Of a DNA stretch of 64,000 nt, positions 48,212 to 58,994 are shown piece by piece. The DNA comes from Alkalibacillus salilacus (GTDB taxonomy: Bacteria; Bacillota; Bacilli; Bacillales; Alkalibacillaceae): assembly GCF_030812915.1 (NCBI RefSeq), contig NZ_JAUSTQ010000003.1, forward strand, positions 62,001 through 126,000. The letters are read 5' to 3'. Each line of letters begins with the position of its first letter. The first letter of the stretch is position 1. A model generated the notes under the pieces. The model searched no databases. It saw nothing but the letters and a program-made list of their open reading frames with translations, and was not told the origin of the DNA. Both the position numbers and the translations under genes were made by a program.

Positions 48212-50761
48212 TTATTCCTTCAAACGCTTTTGGAGTGAATGAAGTGTATTCATGGCTTCCATTGGCGTCATTTCCATCAAGTTCAGGTTTTGAATATCCT
48301 TATAGACTTCTAACTCTTGGTGTGTTGATTCACTAGCCGTTTCTTCAAATAGAGTTAATTGCTGCTCTTGTACTAAATCGTCTTTAATCGATTGAGTACT
48401 CTCAAATGTTTGTAACAGATAATTAGCTCGGTCAATAATTTCATGAGGAAGATCCGCTAATTTAGCTACATGTACACCGTAACTTTTATCTGCCTTACCA
48501 GGTTTAATATGATGTAAGAATACAACTTCCCCATCTTGTTCATCGACTTCGACGTGAACATTTTGTAAATGCGTTAAGTTATCCTCCAGTGTCGTAAGCT
48601 CATGATAATGCGTGGCAAATAAGGTTTTAGCGCCAACATGATCATGCAAATACTCAACAATGGATTGAGCTAAAGCCATCCCGTCGTAAGTGCTTGTCCC
48701 ACGACCAATTTCGTCAAATAATATCAAACTATTATTGGATGCGTTCGTAACAGCATATTGAGCTTCTAACATCTCGACCATAAACGTACTTTGACCAGAT
48801 ACAAGATCATCCGCGGCACCAATACGCGTGAAAATTTGATCAAAAATCGGTAAGTTCGCCCGGCTCGCTGGTACAAAACAACCAATTTGCGCCATTATGG
48901 CTAGCAAACCAAGTTGCCGCATATACGTACTTTTACCAGCCATATTAGGTCCTGTAATAAGCAAGATATCTGTATCTTCTTCCATAAAGAAGTCGTTAGG
49001 TACAAATTCTTCTTGCATCACATGTTCAACAACAGGATGACGAGCACCTTGGACAGCTAAGACCTGCGTATCATTCATGACAGGCTTTAAATAATTATTT
49101 TCTTCACTAACAAATGCAAAACTTACTAATACATCGATTTCACTAATTTGTTCAGCAAGACGTTGTAATAAAGGAATATACTGTTTCATTTCCTCGCGAA
49201 TCTCAACAAAGAGATCGTATTCTAAAGCGACACTCTTGTCTTTCGCTTCTAATATTAATTTCTCTTTTTCTTTTAATTCTGGCGTAATAAAACGTTCAGC
49301 ATTAGCAAGTGTTTGTTTTCGCTCGTATCGTTCATCATCAATAGCATATAAGTTTGCTTTCGTTACTTCAATGTAATAGCCGAACACTTTGTTATAACCT
49401 ACTTTGAGTGACTTAACGCCTGTTCGTTCACGTTCTGAAGCTTCTAATTCTGCCACCCACTGTCGACCATTACGGGATGCCTCTCGATATTCATCTAATT
49501 GTGCATGATAGCCATCTTTTATAATGCCACCTTCTGTAATAAGAATGGGCGGTTCCTCATGTATGCTAGAGTCTAATAGCTGATACATCGCGTCATATGG
49601 TGAAATATCGCCCAATAAATCCGTGATTAAATCATCATCAAATTGATTAAGCGTCGCTTTTATATCCGGCACTTTTGCTAATGACTTCTTAAGTTGGAGT
49701 AAATCACGCGCATTGACATTCCCATATGAAACTCGTCCAGCTAATCGTTCAAGATCATAGACATGTTTAAGTTGATCTCGTAGTGCTTCTCTTTCAAAGA
49801 ACATGGTCATAAGTGACTCCACTTGAGCATGCCTTTTTTCGATCGTTTCTTTCGATAATAGAGGGCGATCAATCCATTTCTTTAATCGACGAGCCCCCAT
49901 TGCTGTAGAAGTTCGGTCTAATACAGACAGAAGCGTTCCTTTTTGGCTCTTATCTCGAATTGACTCCATGAGTTCTAAATTACGTTTAGAATAAAGATCT
50001 AGTTTCATATATTGTTCAACTGGAACGTATTCCACAGCTTGAAGATGACTTAAAAAACGTTTTTGAGAATGATGAATGTACTGGAATAAGCGGCCAAATC
50101 CATTAATCAGCTCTTTGCTCTCTAATCCTTCAACTAGGTAATCAAAATGATCCGGAATGGATGTTTCATCTTGGTATGATAGCGTTACATTTAAATAAGC
50201 ACTCAAAGAAGATTGTTCTTCTTCTGGAAAACTCGTTGGGAGCACAATTTCTTTAACAGGACGATTATAAAGTTCGCTGATAACATCTTGAATGGTCGCC
50301 TTCATTTTACTGATGAACGTTTCGCCTGTCGTTAAATCAGCATATGCTATGACATAACCATCAGTATGTTGATCGATCGATGTTATGTAATTATTCTCAG
50401 ATTCATCTAACATGTTTCCTTCCATAACAGTGCCTGGTGTTACGATTTGTACGACTTCTCGCTTAACCACACCCTTCGCTGTTTGCGGGTCTTCTACTTG
50501 CTCACATATTGCAACTTTATAGCCTTTATCAATCAACGTTTTAATGTAATTTTCTGCAGAGTGGAAAGGGACCCCGCACATTGGGATTTTTTCATCGCCT
50601 CCATCCCGCTGTGTTAATGTAATTTCAAGTTCCTTTGCAGCTTTTAAAGCATCATCAAAAAATAACTCATAAAAGTCACCTAAACGAAAAAATAAAAAGG
50701 CGTCTTTATTTTCATCTTTTACTTTCATATATTGTTCAATCATCGGCGTATATCTTGCCAT
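48212..50761 (-). CDS. mutS: DNA mismatch recognition protein MutS
   Basis: 849 residues from ATG 50761 (TTGGAGGAACC upstream). N-terminal mismatch domain with FFRLGDFYELFFDDA, ATPase P-loop TGPNMAGKSTYMRQLG, DEIGRGTSTYDGMALA and ATHYHELT. Forms the mutS-mutL operon. Confidence 0.97.
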   Translation of the reverse strand: MARYTPMIEQYMKVKDENKDAFLFFRLGDFYELFFDDALKAAKELEITLTQRDGGDEKIPMCGVPFHSAENYIKTLIDKGYKVAICEQVEDPQTAKGVVKREVVQIVTPGTVMEGNMLDESENNYITSIDQHTDGYVIAYADLTTGETFISKMKATIQDVISELYNRPVKEIVLPTSFPEEEQSSLSAYLNVTLSYQDETSIPDHFDYLVEGLESKELINGFGRLFQYIHHSQKRFLSHLQAVEYVPVEQYMKLDLYSKRNLELMESIRDKSQKGTLLSVLDRTSTAMGARRLKKWIDRPLLSKETIEKRHAQVESLMTMFFEREALRDQLKHVYDLERLAGRVSYGNVNARDLLQLKKSLAKVPDIKATLNQFDDDLITDLLGDISPYDAMYQLLDSSIHEEPPILITEGGIIKDGYHAQLDEYREASRNGRQWVAELEASERERTGVKSLKVGYNKVFGYYIEVTKANLYAIDDERYERKQTLANAERFITPELKEKEKLILEAKDKSVALEYDLFVEIREEMKQYIPLLQRLAEQISEIDVLVSFAFVSEENNYLKPVMNDTQVLAVQGARHPVVEHVMQEEFVPNDFFMEEDTDILLITGPNMAGKSTYMRQLGLLAIMAQIGCFVPASRANLPIFDQIFTRIGAADDLVSGQSTFMVEMLEAQYAVTNASNNSLILFDEIGRGTSTYDGMALAQSIVEYLHDHVGAKTLFATHYHELTTLEDNLTHLQNVHVEVDEQDGEVVFLHHIKPGKADKSYGVHVAKLADLPHEIIDRANYLLQTFESTQSIKDDLVQEQQLTLFEETASESTHQELEVYKDIQNLNLMEMTPMEAMNTLHSLQKRLKE

Positions 50762-50821
50762 GTTGGTTCCTCCAATTGTCATGCTCTATCCGACATTATA
50801 GCACAAATAATAACTAAAATT

Positions 50822-50860
50822 AAAAACCATACAGTTGCAGATAACAACTGTATGGTTCAA
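50822..50860 (-). terminator. cotE terminator
   Basis: AACCATACAGTTG-ttatctg-CAACTGTATGGTT then TTTAATTTT on the minus strand, just after the cotE stop. Confidence 0.88.
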
Positions 50861-50862
50861 GC

Positions 50863-51393
50863 TTATTCGCGGTCAATTTCGATATCTGCTAATTCTGAAT
50901 CCAATCCACTAATATCGACTTCATCTTCATCAAAGCCATTCGGTTCAATTTTAGCCCAAACTTTAGTTTCGCCAATCAGATCCACAACAAACTCACGCTC
51001 TAAATCAACGCGTATTTGCTTTTGCTTCTCATCAATTTCGCATTCAAGTGTATTAGGTTGTTGCGTTGCACGAGCCACAACATCAAATTGATTGGTTAAA
51101 CTTTTCTGGTCTTTCATGGCAATTGGGACTTGATCACTGTACTGTTTGCGTTCTGAGATAACTTCTGTTTTAGTATTATCGGAATAAGAGTACCAAATAT
51201 TAATATCGTAAGTACCTGTGATATCAACGACATGACCACGTTTTTTCGCTTCATACTGATGATTAATTACCCAACACCCTAATATACTAGATGGTTTGTA
51301 GTTGGGTGAAACATGGTGATGATCCTCTGTATACTTTTTCCCCTTTCCACAAACTGCTTTCGTAATAATCTCTCGATAGTCTCGACCTGACAT
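50863..51393 (-). CDS. cotE: outer spore coat morphogenetic protein CotE
   Basis: 176 residues from ATG 51393 (AAAGGAGGAACG upstream). Family sequence MSGRDYREIITKAVCGKGKK, SILGCWVINHQYEAKKRG, WYSYSDNTKTEV, and an acidic C-terminus that recruits coat proteins. Proves a sporulating host. Upstream 220 nt carry no other gene; sporulation promoters are expected but I could not assign them. Confidence 0.95.
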   Translation of the reverse strand: MSGRDYREIITKAVCGKGKKYTEDHHHVSPNYKPSSILGCWVINHQYEAKKRGHVVDITGTYDINIWYSYSDNTKTEVISERKQYSDQVPIAMKDQKSLTNQFDVVARATQQPNTLECEIDEKQKQIRVDLEREFVVDLIGETKVWAKIEPNGFDEDEVDISGLDSELADIEIDRE

Positions 51394-51596
51394 ATCACGT
51401 TCCTCCTTTTTCATTTCGCCACTATATTCTTATGTTAATTGGGCGTTTGATGTGAATCATCTTGTGACGATTAGAAACGTTATAGTGTCATTCATATGCG
51501 TTTGCCTAATTGAGTGTTAATAATGAAAACAAAAATTTTTAGCTTTGTTAAAGTCTGTTGTTGATCCACACTAACTCTTAATAGAGACAAAATTAA

Positions 51597-51638
51597 AATC
51601 CCTCCGAAAGCGCATTTGCTTTCGGAGGGATTTTGTTT
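51597..51638 (-). terminator. terminator after the miaB-ricA operon
   Basis: AAAATCCCTCCGAAAGC-aaat-GCGCTTTCGGAGGGATTTT stem on the minus strand, overlapping the ricA stop. Confidence 0.88.
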
Positions 51639-52047
51639 AATATTTTAATTCTTTTCCTGTTTCACCTTTTAAAACATTGCCGCCTGTTGCACGAATAATT
51701 TCGTTCGTGACTTCTTCAGCAATCGTTTTTGATACGCGTTGTAGAATATCATTCACAACAACTTGTGTTTCTTTAAATTCCTGAACAACAGGGATTTCAT
51801 CAAGTTCTTGTTGTAGACGGTCAAGTTCTTCTTCCACTCGTTTTTGAGCTTCAGACTTTTCATAATGCTGTAAGTTAACCGCTTGTTTTTGTAAAGCTTT
51901 AATCTTTTTAATATAGGATTGGACTTTATTGTTTTGATTCAATTTCACTTCAAGTTGCTTAAAGCGTTCAATCTCTTCTATTTTCGATAACTTTACAGCT
52001 AAATCTTTCGCTTCTTGGATTACTTCTTGTCTTGAGTATTGTGCCAT
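51637..52047 (-). CDS. ricA: RicA (YmcA), part of the RicAFT complex
   Basis: 136 residues, all-helical (KIKALQKQAVNLQHYEKSEAQKR, DEIPVVQEFKETQVVVNDILQRVS). In B. subtilis RicAFT supports RNase Y-dependent mRNA maturation and Spo0A phosphorylation. It directly follows miaB (adjacent stop and start region), as in Bacillus. Confidence 0.92.
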   Translation of the reverse strand: MAQYSRQEVIQEAKDLAVKLSKIEEIERFKQLEVKLNQNNKVQSYIKKIKALQKQAVNLQHYEKSEAQKRVEEELDRLQQELDEIPVVQEFKETQVVVNDILQRVSKTIAEEVTNEIIRATGGNVLKGETGKELKY

Positions 52048-53619
52048 TTAATTCACCTCTACAGCTTCTTCAACCATAACGCCGTCTAATGACCACGTTT
52101 TAGCTTGAGTAATTTCAACTTCAACAATGTCACCAATCGCTGACTTAGGACCTGTGAAGTTCACTAACTTACTATGCTCTGTATAACCAGCTAAAACGTC
52201 AGGGTTGTTTTTACTTTCACCCTCAACTAAGACGTTAACTGTTTGACCTTCGTATTTCTTCATTGCTTCTTTCGCATAAGCATTTACTTTATCATTCAAA
52301 CGATAAAGACGTTGTTTCTTCTCATCTTCGGTAACCTCATCTTTAAACTTATCAGCTGGCGTACCATCACGTGGTGAGAAGATGAAAGTATAAGCATGTT
52401 CAAAACCAACTTCATCATATAATGTCATGGTATCTTCAAATTGCTCTTCCGTTTCATTTGGGAAACCAACGATGATATCTGTTGAGAACGTTGCGTGCGG
52501 AATAGCTTCTTTTATTTTGCCGACGAGTTCTAAGTACTGCTCGCGTGTATATTTACGTCCCATAAGTTTTAACACATCGGAATTACCTGATTGAACGGGT
52601 AAATGAATATGCGGCATTAAGTTATCGCCTTTACCTAATACTTCAATTAAGCGATCGTCAAAATCACGCGGGTGTGATGTCGTGAACCGAACCCGTGGGA
52701 TATCGATTTTACGAACTTCATCCATTAAATCGCCTAAGCCGAAATCTATGTCTAAGTCTTTACCATAAGCATTAACGTTCTGACCAAGAAAGGTTACTTC
52801 TTTATAACCTTGGGCAGCTAAATGGCGTAATTCTTGGATAATGTCTTCTGGACGACGACTACGTTCTTTACCGCGCGTATATGGAACAATGCAATAAGTA
52901 CAGAATTTATCGCAACCATACATGATATTAACCCATGCTTTAATTTGGCCTTTACGCCGTTTAGGAAGATTTTCAATGACGTCACCTTCTTTAGACCATA
53001 CTTCAACAACGCGTTCTTTACTAAGATAAGCGTTTTGAACTAGCTGAGGTAGACGGTGGATATTATGTGTACCAAAAATCAAGTCAACATGATGATGTTT
53101 CGCTAAAATACGGTTAACGACTGACTCTTCCTGTGACATACAACCACAAACACCAACAATTAGGTCAGGATTTTCGACCTTCAATGATTTTAAGTGGCCA
53201 AGTTCACCAAATACTTTGTTTTCCGCATTTTCACGAATCGCACAAGTATTAAGTAAAATCATGTCGGCTTCTTTTTGATCAGTTGTGGCTTCATAACCCA
53301 TCTCTTCTAAAATACCAGACATCACTTCTGTATCATGTTCGTTCATCTGGCACCCATAAGTACGAATTAAGTATTTCTTACCAACTCCTAAGTTGCGGAA
53401 TTGCTCTTCAATCTCAAAATCATCATGGTATTTAATGTCTTGTTTACCACGTTTTTGAGCTTTTCTTAAGTTAGGTGGTTCGTACGTCGCTTCAAAATAT
53501 TTAATAAAATCATCTGAAGTTTTTTCCTTCAGACGGTTTAAATTTTTCTCCTCGCTTGCCTGATTAGACGCATGACTTTGTATTATTTGATTCTGTTCAT
53601 GTCGTTGTTTTTCGTTCAT
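52048..53619 (-). CDS. miaB: tRNA methylthiotransferase MiaB
   Basis: 523 residues. N-terminal MTTase domain ([39 protein letters not shown]), radical-SAM motif [17 protein letters not shown] and a C-terminal TRAM domain ([14 protein letters not shown]). Adds methylthio to i6A37. An N-terminal extension of about 65 residues is typical of Bacillus MiaB. Confidence 0.96.
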   Translation of the reverse strand: MNEKQRHEQNQIIQSHASNQASEEKNLNRLKEKTSDDFIKYFEATYEPPNLRKAQKRGKQDIKYHDDFEIEEQFRNLGVGKKYLIRTYGCQMNEHDTEVMSGILEEMGYEATTDQKEADMILLNTCAIRENAENKVFGELGHLKSLKVENPDLIVGVCGCMSQEESVVNRILAKHHHVDLIFGTHNIHRLPQLVQNAYLSKERVVEVWSKEGDVIENLPKRRKGQIKAWVNIMYGCDKFCTYCIVPYTRGKERSRRPEDIIQELRHLAAQGYKEVTFLGQNVNAYGKDLDIDFGLGDLMDEVRKIDIPRVRFTTSHPRDFDDRLIEVLGKGDNLMPHIHLPVQSGNSDVLKLMGRKYTREQYLELVGKIKEAIPHATFSTDIIVGFPNETEEQFEDTMTLYDEVGFEHAYTFIFSPRDGTPADKFKDEVTEDEKKQRLYRLNDKVNAYAKEAMKKYEGQTVNVLVEGESKNNPDVLAGYTEHSKLVNFTGPKSAIGDIVEVEITQAKTWSLDGVMVEEAVEVN

Positions 53620-53760
53620 GACAAGACTCCTTTCCTCTAATACCGAAAACCAGTTCCATACCTATACTCAGTATAAGTGCTAAAACGGATTTTAACAATA
53701 ATTAGCCGGTAAATACAACCTAAAAAGATTAAAGATGTCATGAATCATTCATAAATTCTA

Positions 53761-54663
53761 TTATAAAAATCGAACAGCATTATCATAACGCATGCGATAA
53801 ACATCATCACTGGAATAATGATGAGCTAGTTTATGATAAAGATTACGTACAGCTTCGATATCTTCTAAACCTTGAATGGTTTCAGACATACCATCGAAAT
53901 CAGAACCGAAACTGATTGAATCTCGTCCACCTAATTCATACATATGATTTATATGATTCAGTAAATCCTCAATATTCACGCCATCTTTCGCTGTAAAATA
54001 AGGAACAAATGTTATTCCGACAGGGGCTTTTTGCTCAAAAAATTGCTTTAATTGTTGATCCGAAATGTTGCGCTCATGTTGATAGATCGCCTTTGCATTC
54101 GAATGGGAAATCATAGGGCGATCGGCAAGCTCTAAAACATCATCAATACCTGCTGGTGATAGATGAGAACAATCCACAAAAGCATTATACTCATTAATCG
54201 TCTTAACAGCTGCTTTCCCTAAAGTAGTTAACCCTAACTCTTCATCCTCCACACAAGTTCCTGAAAGGGCATTGACGTTATTCCAAGTGAGACCAACAGC
54301 CCGTACGCCGAGCCGTAGTAATGTTCTTAACTTCATTAAATCTTCACCAATAACATGGCATCCTTCTAACGTTAAAACAGCCCCTTTTTCATGTGGGCTT
54401 AAGGCCTCGACTTCTTCTTTAGTTTGAACCCATTTAATTCCAGGGTATGGTTTAATAATTTTTTCATGAAAAAGGTCAATCATTTCAAGTGCACTCTGAA
54501 AGTAATCTTGACTCGTTTCGGGTGGAACAAATATCGCAAAGTATTGTACTTGGACCGGGCTGTTGAGCCATTTGTTGTAGGATATATGTAAATCATCATC
54601 GCTAAAAGATTTATGTGGCTCCTCCCATAGTTTCATTAAAACGTCGCAGTGCATATCAATCAT
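53761..54663 (-). CDS. membrane dipeptidase (peptidase M19)
   Basis: 300 residues. IDMHCDVLMKLWE with His5 and Asp7, GAVLTLEGCHVIGED, FVDCSHLS, RPMISHSNAKAI and SFGSDFDGM fit zinc-dependent renal-dipeptidase family members. Cleaves dipeptides. Position between spoVS and miaB matches related Bacillaceae, where tdh/kbl occur in B. subtilis. Confidence 0.92.
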   Translation of the reverse strand: MIDMHCDVLMKLWEEPHKSFSDDDLHISYNKWLNSPVQVQYFAIFVPPETSQDYFQSALEMIDLFHEKIIKPYPGIKWVQTKEEVEALSPHEKGAVLTLEGCHVIGEDLMKLRTLLRLGVRAVGLTWNNVNALSGTCVEDEELGLTTLGKAAVKTINEYNAFVDCSHLSPAGIDDVLELADRPMISHSNAKAIYQHERNISDQQLKQFFEQKAPVGITFVPYFTAKDGVNIEDLLNHINHMYELGGRDSISFGSDFDGMSETIQGLEDIEAVRNLYHKLAHHYSSDDVYRMRYDNAVRFL

Positions 54664-54745
54664 ATTAGTCCTCTCCTTATATATAGTCTATACGCGCAAG
54701 CATACACGATTTCGCTGCCACTATGCACTAACAATATCTGGACAA

Positions 54746-54787
54746 AAATAAAAGTACAAAGCTTTGAAAGCCTTGTACTTTTTGTTG
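54746..54787 (-). terminator. spoVS terminator
   Basis: AAAGTACAAGGCTTT-caa-AGCTTTGTACTTTTATTTTT on the minus strand. Confidence 0.85.
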
Positions 54788-54793
54788 AGTCCA

Positions 54794-55054
54794 TTATCTT
54801 GGTTCAACAATTAATTTAATTGCTGTGCGTTCTTCCTGTTCGATCGTAATGTCTGTAAATGCTGGAATACAAATTAAGTCTACACCACTAGGAGCAACAA
54901 ATCCTCGTGCGATGGCGACAGCTTTCACTGCTTGGTTAAGAGCACCAGCCCCTATAGCTTGAATTTCTGCAGAACCTCTTTCACGTAACACATTTGCTAA
55001 AGCACCTGCAACTGAGTTCGGATTTGACTTTGATGATACTTTGAGTATTTCCAT
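54794..55054 (-). CDS. spoVS: stage V sporulation protein SpoVS
   Basis: 86 residues from ATG 55054 (GAAGGAGGAAC upstream). MEILKVSSKSNPNSVAGALA, GAGALNQAVKAVAIARGFVAP is the almost invariant family sequence. Acts in spore development and is sigma-H controlled in B. subtilis; a matching promoter is visible upstream. Confidence 0.97.
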   Translation of the reverse strand: MEILKVSSKSNPNSVAGALANVLRERGSAEIQAIGAGALNQAVKAVAIARGFVAPSGVDLICIPAFTDITIEQEERTAIKLIVEPR

Positions 55055-55097
55055 TCCTAGTTCCTCCTTCAATTACTATAATGATCTCATCATTAAT

Positions 55098-55127
55098 CTA
55101 TTCAGCATTTTTACGACCTATTCCTTT
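55098..55127 (-). promoter_or_regulatory. host sigma-H promoter of spoVS
   Basis: AAAGGAATA-N12-GCTGAATAG on the minus strand fits RNAGGAWWW-N12-RNNGAATW. It serves as an internal example of how this host writes sigma-H promoters. Confidence 0.8.
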
Positions 55128-55166
55128 TATTATGAATGAATTGTCGGAAAAATTCAAATAATCCAC

Positions 55167-55964
55167 TCATTCAAAATTTAAATGATCGTCATTCACTAGG
55201 ATTCGTTCAATCTTTTTAGCTTCACCTGTGTTTTGATCTACATCAATCACAACACCACTTAATACCGTTTGATCTGTTTCTGGTACATCAAACTTAACTG
55301 GAAGCCCAGTTTTAAACTTACGAATAACAGCATTTTTATCTACACCTAGGATGCTATTATAAGGGCCTGTCATTCCGACATCTGTAATATAAGCTGTTCG
55401 ATTAGGTAGAATGCGATTATCTGACGTTTGAATATGTGTATGTGTTCCAACGACAGCACTTGCACGACCATCGAGATACCAACCCATGGCTTGTTTTTCA
55501 CTAGTTGCTTCAGCATGAAAATCCACAAAGATAATATGTGCATTTCGTTTAGCTTGTTCAATTAACCCATCAACGACTGTAAATGGATCATCAATCGGAT
55601 TCATAAACGTACGCCCCTGTGCATTAATGATGGCTATTTTAGTTTTCCCAATTGTAGCGTATTGCATTCCTTTTCCAGGTGTTCCTTCAGGAAAATTTGC
55701 AGGTCGAACTAACTGATCCGTGTCATCTATGAAATCAAATATTTCTTTTTTATCCCAAGCGTGATTACCTAAAGTGACCATATCAGCTCCCCACTCGAGA
55801 ATTTGATGATAAATCTTTTTCGTGATCCCTTTTCCATGTGCAGCATTTTCACCATTCACAATCGTGAAATCAGCACGATGTTGTCTTTTTAACTGTGTTA
55901 ATTGTTGTTGTAGTGCGTCGCGCCCAGGTTTTCCAACAATATCTCCAATAAATAAAATTTTCAT
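55167..55964 (-). CDS. ymdB: metallophosphodiesterase YmdB
   Basis: 265 residues. FIGDIVGKPGR, VNGENAAHGKG, LGNHAWDKKEI and VGTHTHIQTSDNR contain the metal ligands. In B. subtilis it hydrolyses 2',3'-cAMP and affects biofilm/motility choice. Lies between rny and spoVS. Confidence 0.94.
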   Translation of the reverse strand: MKILFIGDIVGKPGRDALQQQLTQLKRQHRADFTIVNGENAAHGKGITKKIYHQILEWGADMVTLGNHAWDKKEIFDFIDDTDQLVRPANFPEGTPGKGMQYATIGKTKIAIINAQGRTFMNPIDDPFTVVDGLIEQAKRNAHIIFVDFHAEATSEKQAMGWYLDGRASAVVGTHTHIQTSDNRILPNRTAYITDVGMTGPYNSILGVDKNAVIRKFKTGLPVKFDVPETDQTVLSGVVIDVDQNTGEAKKIERILVNDDHLNFE

Positions 55965-56021
55965 AATTTTATCCTTTCCTTATCTTCTCTAGTAAATCGT
56001 TACATACTTTCAAGTCATAGT

Positions 56022-56056
56022 CAAAATAAAAAAGACGGCCGTTAAGCCGTCTTTTT
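56022..56056 (-). terminator. rny terminator
   Basis: AAAAAGACGGC-ttaacg-GCCGTCTTTTT then TATTTTG on the minus strand, overlapping the rny stop. Confidence 0.88.
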
Positions 56057-57620
56057 ACTTCGCATAGTCAACTGCTCGCGTTTCGCGAACGACTGTTACT
56101 TTAATGTGACCAGGATAATCTAAACCTTCTTCGATCTTATGACGAATGTCACGCGCTAACGTAACAGCCTTTGCATCATCAATAGCGTCTGGACGAACCA
56201 TAATTCTCACTTCACGTCCAGCTTGAATCGCAAATGATTTCTCAACACCTTCGTATGAGTCCGCAATTTCTTCTAGTTTTTCGAGTCGTTTAATATAATT
56301 TTCTAATGACTCACTTCTAGCTCCAGGTCGTGCAGCTGATAAGGCGTCAGCCGCAGCTACAATAACAGAAATAACGCTTGTTGCTTCCTCATCACCATGG
56401 TGTGAGGCAACAGAATTGATAACTGTTTCATTTTCCTTGTATTTCTGTGCTAGTTCTTTACCAATTTCAACGTGACTTCCTTCGACCTCGTGGTCTACGG
56501 CTTTACCAATATCGTGTAGTAAACCTGCACGTCTAGCAAGCTGCTCATCTTCACCTAACTCAGCTGCTAAGAGACCTGATAAGTAGGCTACTTCTAATGA
56601 GTGTTTCAACACGTTTTGACCATAGCTTGTACGATATTTCAAACGACCAAGAATCTTAACCAAATCAGGATGAATACCATGAGCACCAATATCGAAGGTT
56701 GCTTCTTCACCCACTTCGCGAATGTATTCATCTACTTCACGACGAGATTTCTCAACCATCTCTTCAATTCGAGCTGGATGGATACGACCATCTTGTACTA
56801 GATTTTCTAATGCAATTCGAGCAATTTCGCGTCGAATTGGGTCAAAACCAGATAAAATAACGGCTTCAGGTGTATCATCAATAATTAAATCAATACCTGT
56901 TAATGTTTCAAGTGTACGGATATTACGACCTTCACGACCGATTATCCGTCCTTTCATCTCATCGTTCGGTAAATTCACAACAGAGACTGTCGTTTCAGAA
57001 ACATGTTCTGCTGCAAGACGTTGAATGGCAAGAGATAGAATATTTTTCGCTTTCTTATCTGCTTCTTCTTTCGCCTTGGTTTCTTCACGTTTAATGATCA
57101 TAGCTGTTTCATGAGACATATCATTTTCCACACGGTCTATAATCACTTGCTTCGCTTGTTCTTCAGTTAATCCAGAAATACGTTCAAGCTCAGCCTGTTG
57201 TGTAGTCATCATTTCTTCCACTTTGCTTTCAGCTTCATTAAGTTGTTGTTGCTTTTCATTTAATGAATTCTCTTTGTTTTCTAACGTAAGCTCACGTTTA
57301 TCTAACGTTTCACTCTTACGATCGAGAGTTTCCTCCTTTTGCATCAGCCGATTCTCTTGTTTTTGCACTTCATTACGACGTTCGCGTAGCTCTTGTTCTT
57401 GTTCTTGCCGCAAGCGATTTGTTTCATCCTGCGCTTCTAACAGTGCTTCTTTTTTCGCTGCTTCAGCATTTCGACGACCTTCATCTTCAAGTTTTCGAGC
57501 AAATTCTTCAGCACTCGAAATCTTCGCTTCAGCTATTGAACGACGAATAAAATAACCAACAACAGTACCGACAACCAAAGCTAGCAAAATGGAGATGATT
57601 AACGTTACCATACTATCCAT
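56055..57620 (-). CDS. rny: ribonuclease Y
   Basis: 521 residues. N-terminal membrane helix ([19 protein letters not shown]), long coiled coil (30-180), KH domain ([31 protein letters not shown]), HD domain ([22 protein letters not shown]). Endoribonuclease starting mRNA decay. Confidence 0.97.
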   Translation of the reverse strand: MDSMVTLIISILLALVVGTVVGYFIRRSIAEAKISSAEEFARKLEDEGRRNAEAAKKEALLEAQDETNRLRQEQEQELRERRNEVQKQENRLMQKEETLDRKSETLDKRELTLENKENSLNEKQQQLNEAESKVEEMMTTQQAELERISGLTEEQAKQVIIDRVENDMSHETAMIIKREETKAKEEADKKAKNILSLAIQRLAAEHVSETTVSVVNLPNDEMKGRIIGREGRNIRTLETLTGIDLIIDDTPEAVILSGFDPIRREIARIALENLVQDGRIHPARIEEMVEKSRREVDEYIREVGEEATFDIGAHGIHPDLVKILGRLKYRTSYGQNVLKHSLEVAYLSGLLAAELGEDEQLARRAGLLHDIGKAVDHEVEGSHVEIGKELAQKYKENETVINSVASHHGDEEATSVISVIVAAADALSAARPGARSESLENYIKRLEKLEEIADSYEGVEKSFAIQAGREVRIMVRPDAIDDAKAVTLARDIRHKIEEGLDYPGHIKVTVVRETRAVDYAK

Positions 57621-57809
57621 ACTTTCACCTCCTCTTGCTATAAAATTGTTTCACTCTTTCATTTCATTTCAGTCGGTAATGTACAATCATTCATCATAAG
57701 CATTAAAGTATAAAATGAAAATTATACATATTAATTTTAAGCTTGTCTAGTACTCATGTCAAGGAATTGTCAAACAATTTATAAATTTGTCTCTTGCTGT
57801 TCCCCATAA

Positions 57810-57857
57810 ATAAAGCTGCTCAACACCATCTCAATCGATTGTTGAACAGCTTATTCA
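57810..57857 (-). terminator. recA terminator
   Basis: AAGCTGTTCAACA ... TGTTGAGCAGCTT then TATTTATG on the minus strand, 7 bases after the recA stop. Confidence 0.8.
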
Positions 57858-57863
57858 TATAAC

Positions 57864-58907
57864 CTACTCTAAGTCTAATTTTTCTTGATTTTCGGCTTCT
57901 TCCTCTTCCGCTGTTTCGTTTTCATCAATGCTGTAATGAGCTCGAATTTCGTTATAAATTTGATCATATACCGCTGGATTGTCTTTTAAATATTGCTTCG
58001 CGTTTTCTCGGCCTTGGCCTAACTTATCACCATTGTAAGAGAACCAAGCACCGCTCTTTTGGACAATATCAAGATTTGCTCCGATATCGACTAATTCGCC
58101 TTCTCTTGAAATTCCTTCACCGTACATAATATCAACTTCAGCCTGTCTGAACGGTGGAGCCACTTTGTTTTTCACAACTTTAAGTCGGGTCTTATTCCCG
58201 ATCATTTCATTACCTTGCTTTAATGTCTCTGCACGGCGTACTTCTAAGCGTACAGAAGAATAGAATTTCAATGCACGACCACCTGTAGTCGTTTCAGGAT
58301 TACCAAACATAACGCCAACTTTTTCACGAATTTGATTAATGAAAACAGCTGTCGTATTTGATTTATTAATAGCACCAGAAAGCTTACGAAGGGCTTGCGA
58401 CATTAAACGCGCTTGTAAACCAACGTGTGCATCTCCCATTTCGCCTTCGATCTCAGCTTTTGGAACTAGTGCAGCTACAGAGTCAACGATAATGATATCG
58501 ACTGCACCACTACGTACAAGCGCCTCTGCAATTTCTAACGCTTGTTCACCTGTATCAGGTTGTGAAAGCAATAATTCATCTATATTAACCCCTAATTTAC
58601 GTGCATAGACAGGGTCTAACGCATGTTCAGCATCAATAAATGCTGCCTGGCCGCCTGCGCGTTGTGCTTCAGCGATTGCGTGTAATGCGACAGTTGTTTT
58701 ACCAGATGATTCTGGGCCATAAATTTCAACAATTCGTCCTCTCGGATAGCCTCCAACACCTAAGGCAACATCTAAACCAAGCGAACCACTTGAAACAGTT
58801 GAAATCGCTTGCCCTTCTTGTTCACCCAATTTCATAATGGATCCTTTACCAAATTGTTTCTCTATCTGCTTTAATGCCATATCTAACGCTTGTTGACGAT
58901 CACTCAT
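57864..58907 (-). CDS. recA: recombinase RecA
   Basis: 347 residues from ATG 58907 (GAAAGGGG upstream). Walker [30 protein letters not shown], and [21 protein letters not shown] with an acidic C-terminus. Drives homologous recombination and triggers self-cleavage of LexA and, probably, the prophage repressor in this window. Confidence 0.98.
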   Translation of the reverse strand: MSDRQQALDMALKQIEKQFGKGSIMKLGEQEGQAISTVSSGSLGLDVALGVGGYPRGRIVEIYGPESSGKTTVALHAIAEAQRAGGQAAFIDAEHALDPVYARKLGVNIDELLLSQPDTGEQALEIAEALVRSGAVDIIIVDSVAALVPKAEIEGEMGDAHVGLQARLMSQALRKLSGAINKSNTTAVFINQIREKVGVMFGNPETTTGGRALKFYSSVRLEVRRAETLKQGNEMIGNKTRLKVVKNKVAPPFRQAEVDIMYGEGISREGELVDIGANLDIVQKSGAWFSYNGDKLGQGRENAKQYLKDNPAVYDQIYNEIRAHYSIDENETAEEEEAENQEKLDLE

Positions 58908-58938
58908 TTTCTTATTCCCCTTTCTTATCACTATATCT

Positions 58939-58989
58939 ATCATACTACGATTTTAATGTTTTGCCAAGAAAAAAGCGAATATTTGTTCT
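58939..58989 (-). promoter_or_regulatory. recA promoter with LexA box
   Basis: TTGGCA-N17-TATGAT (58939-58967). Upstream, AGAACAAATATTCG (58976-58989) matches the Bacillus SOS box CGAACRNRYGTTYG at most positions. Confidence 0.75.
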
Positions 58990-58994
58990 GTTTT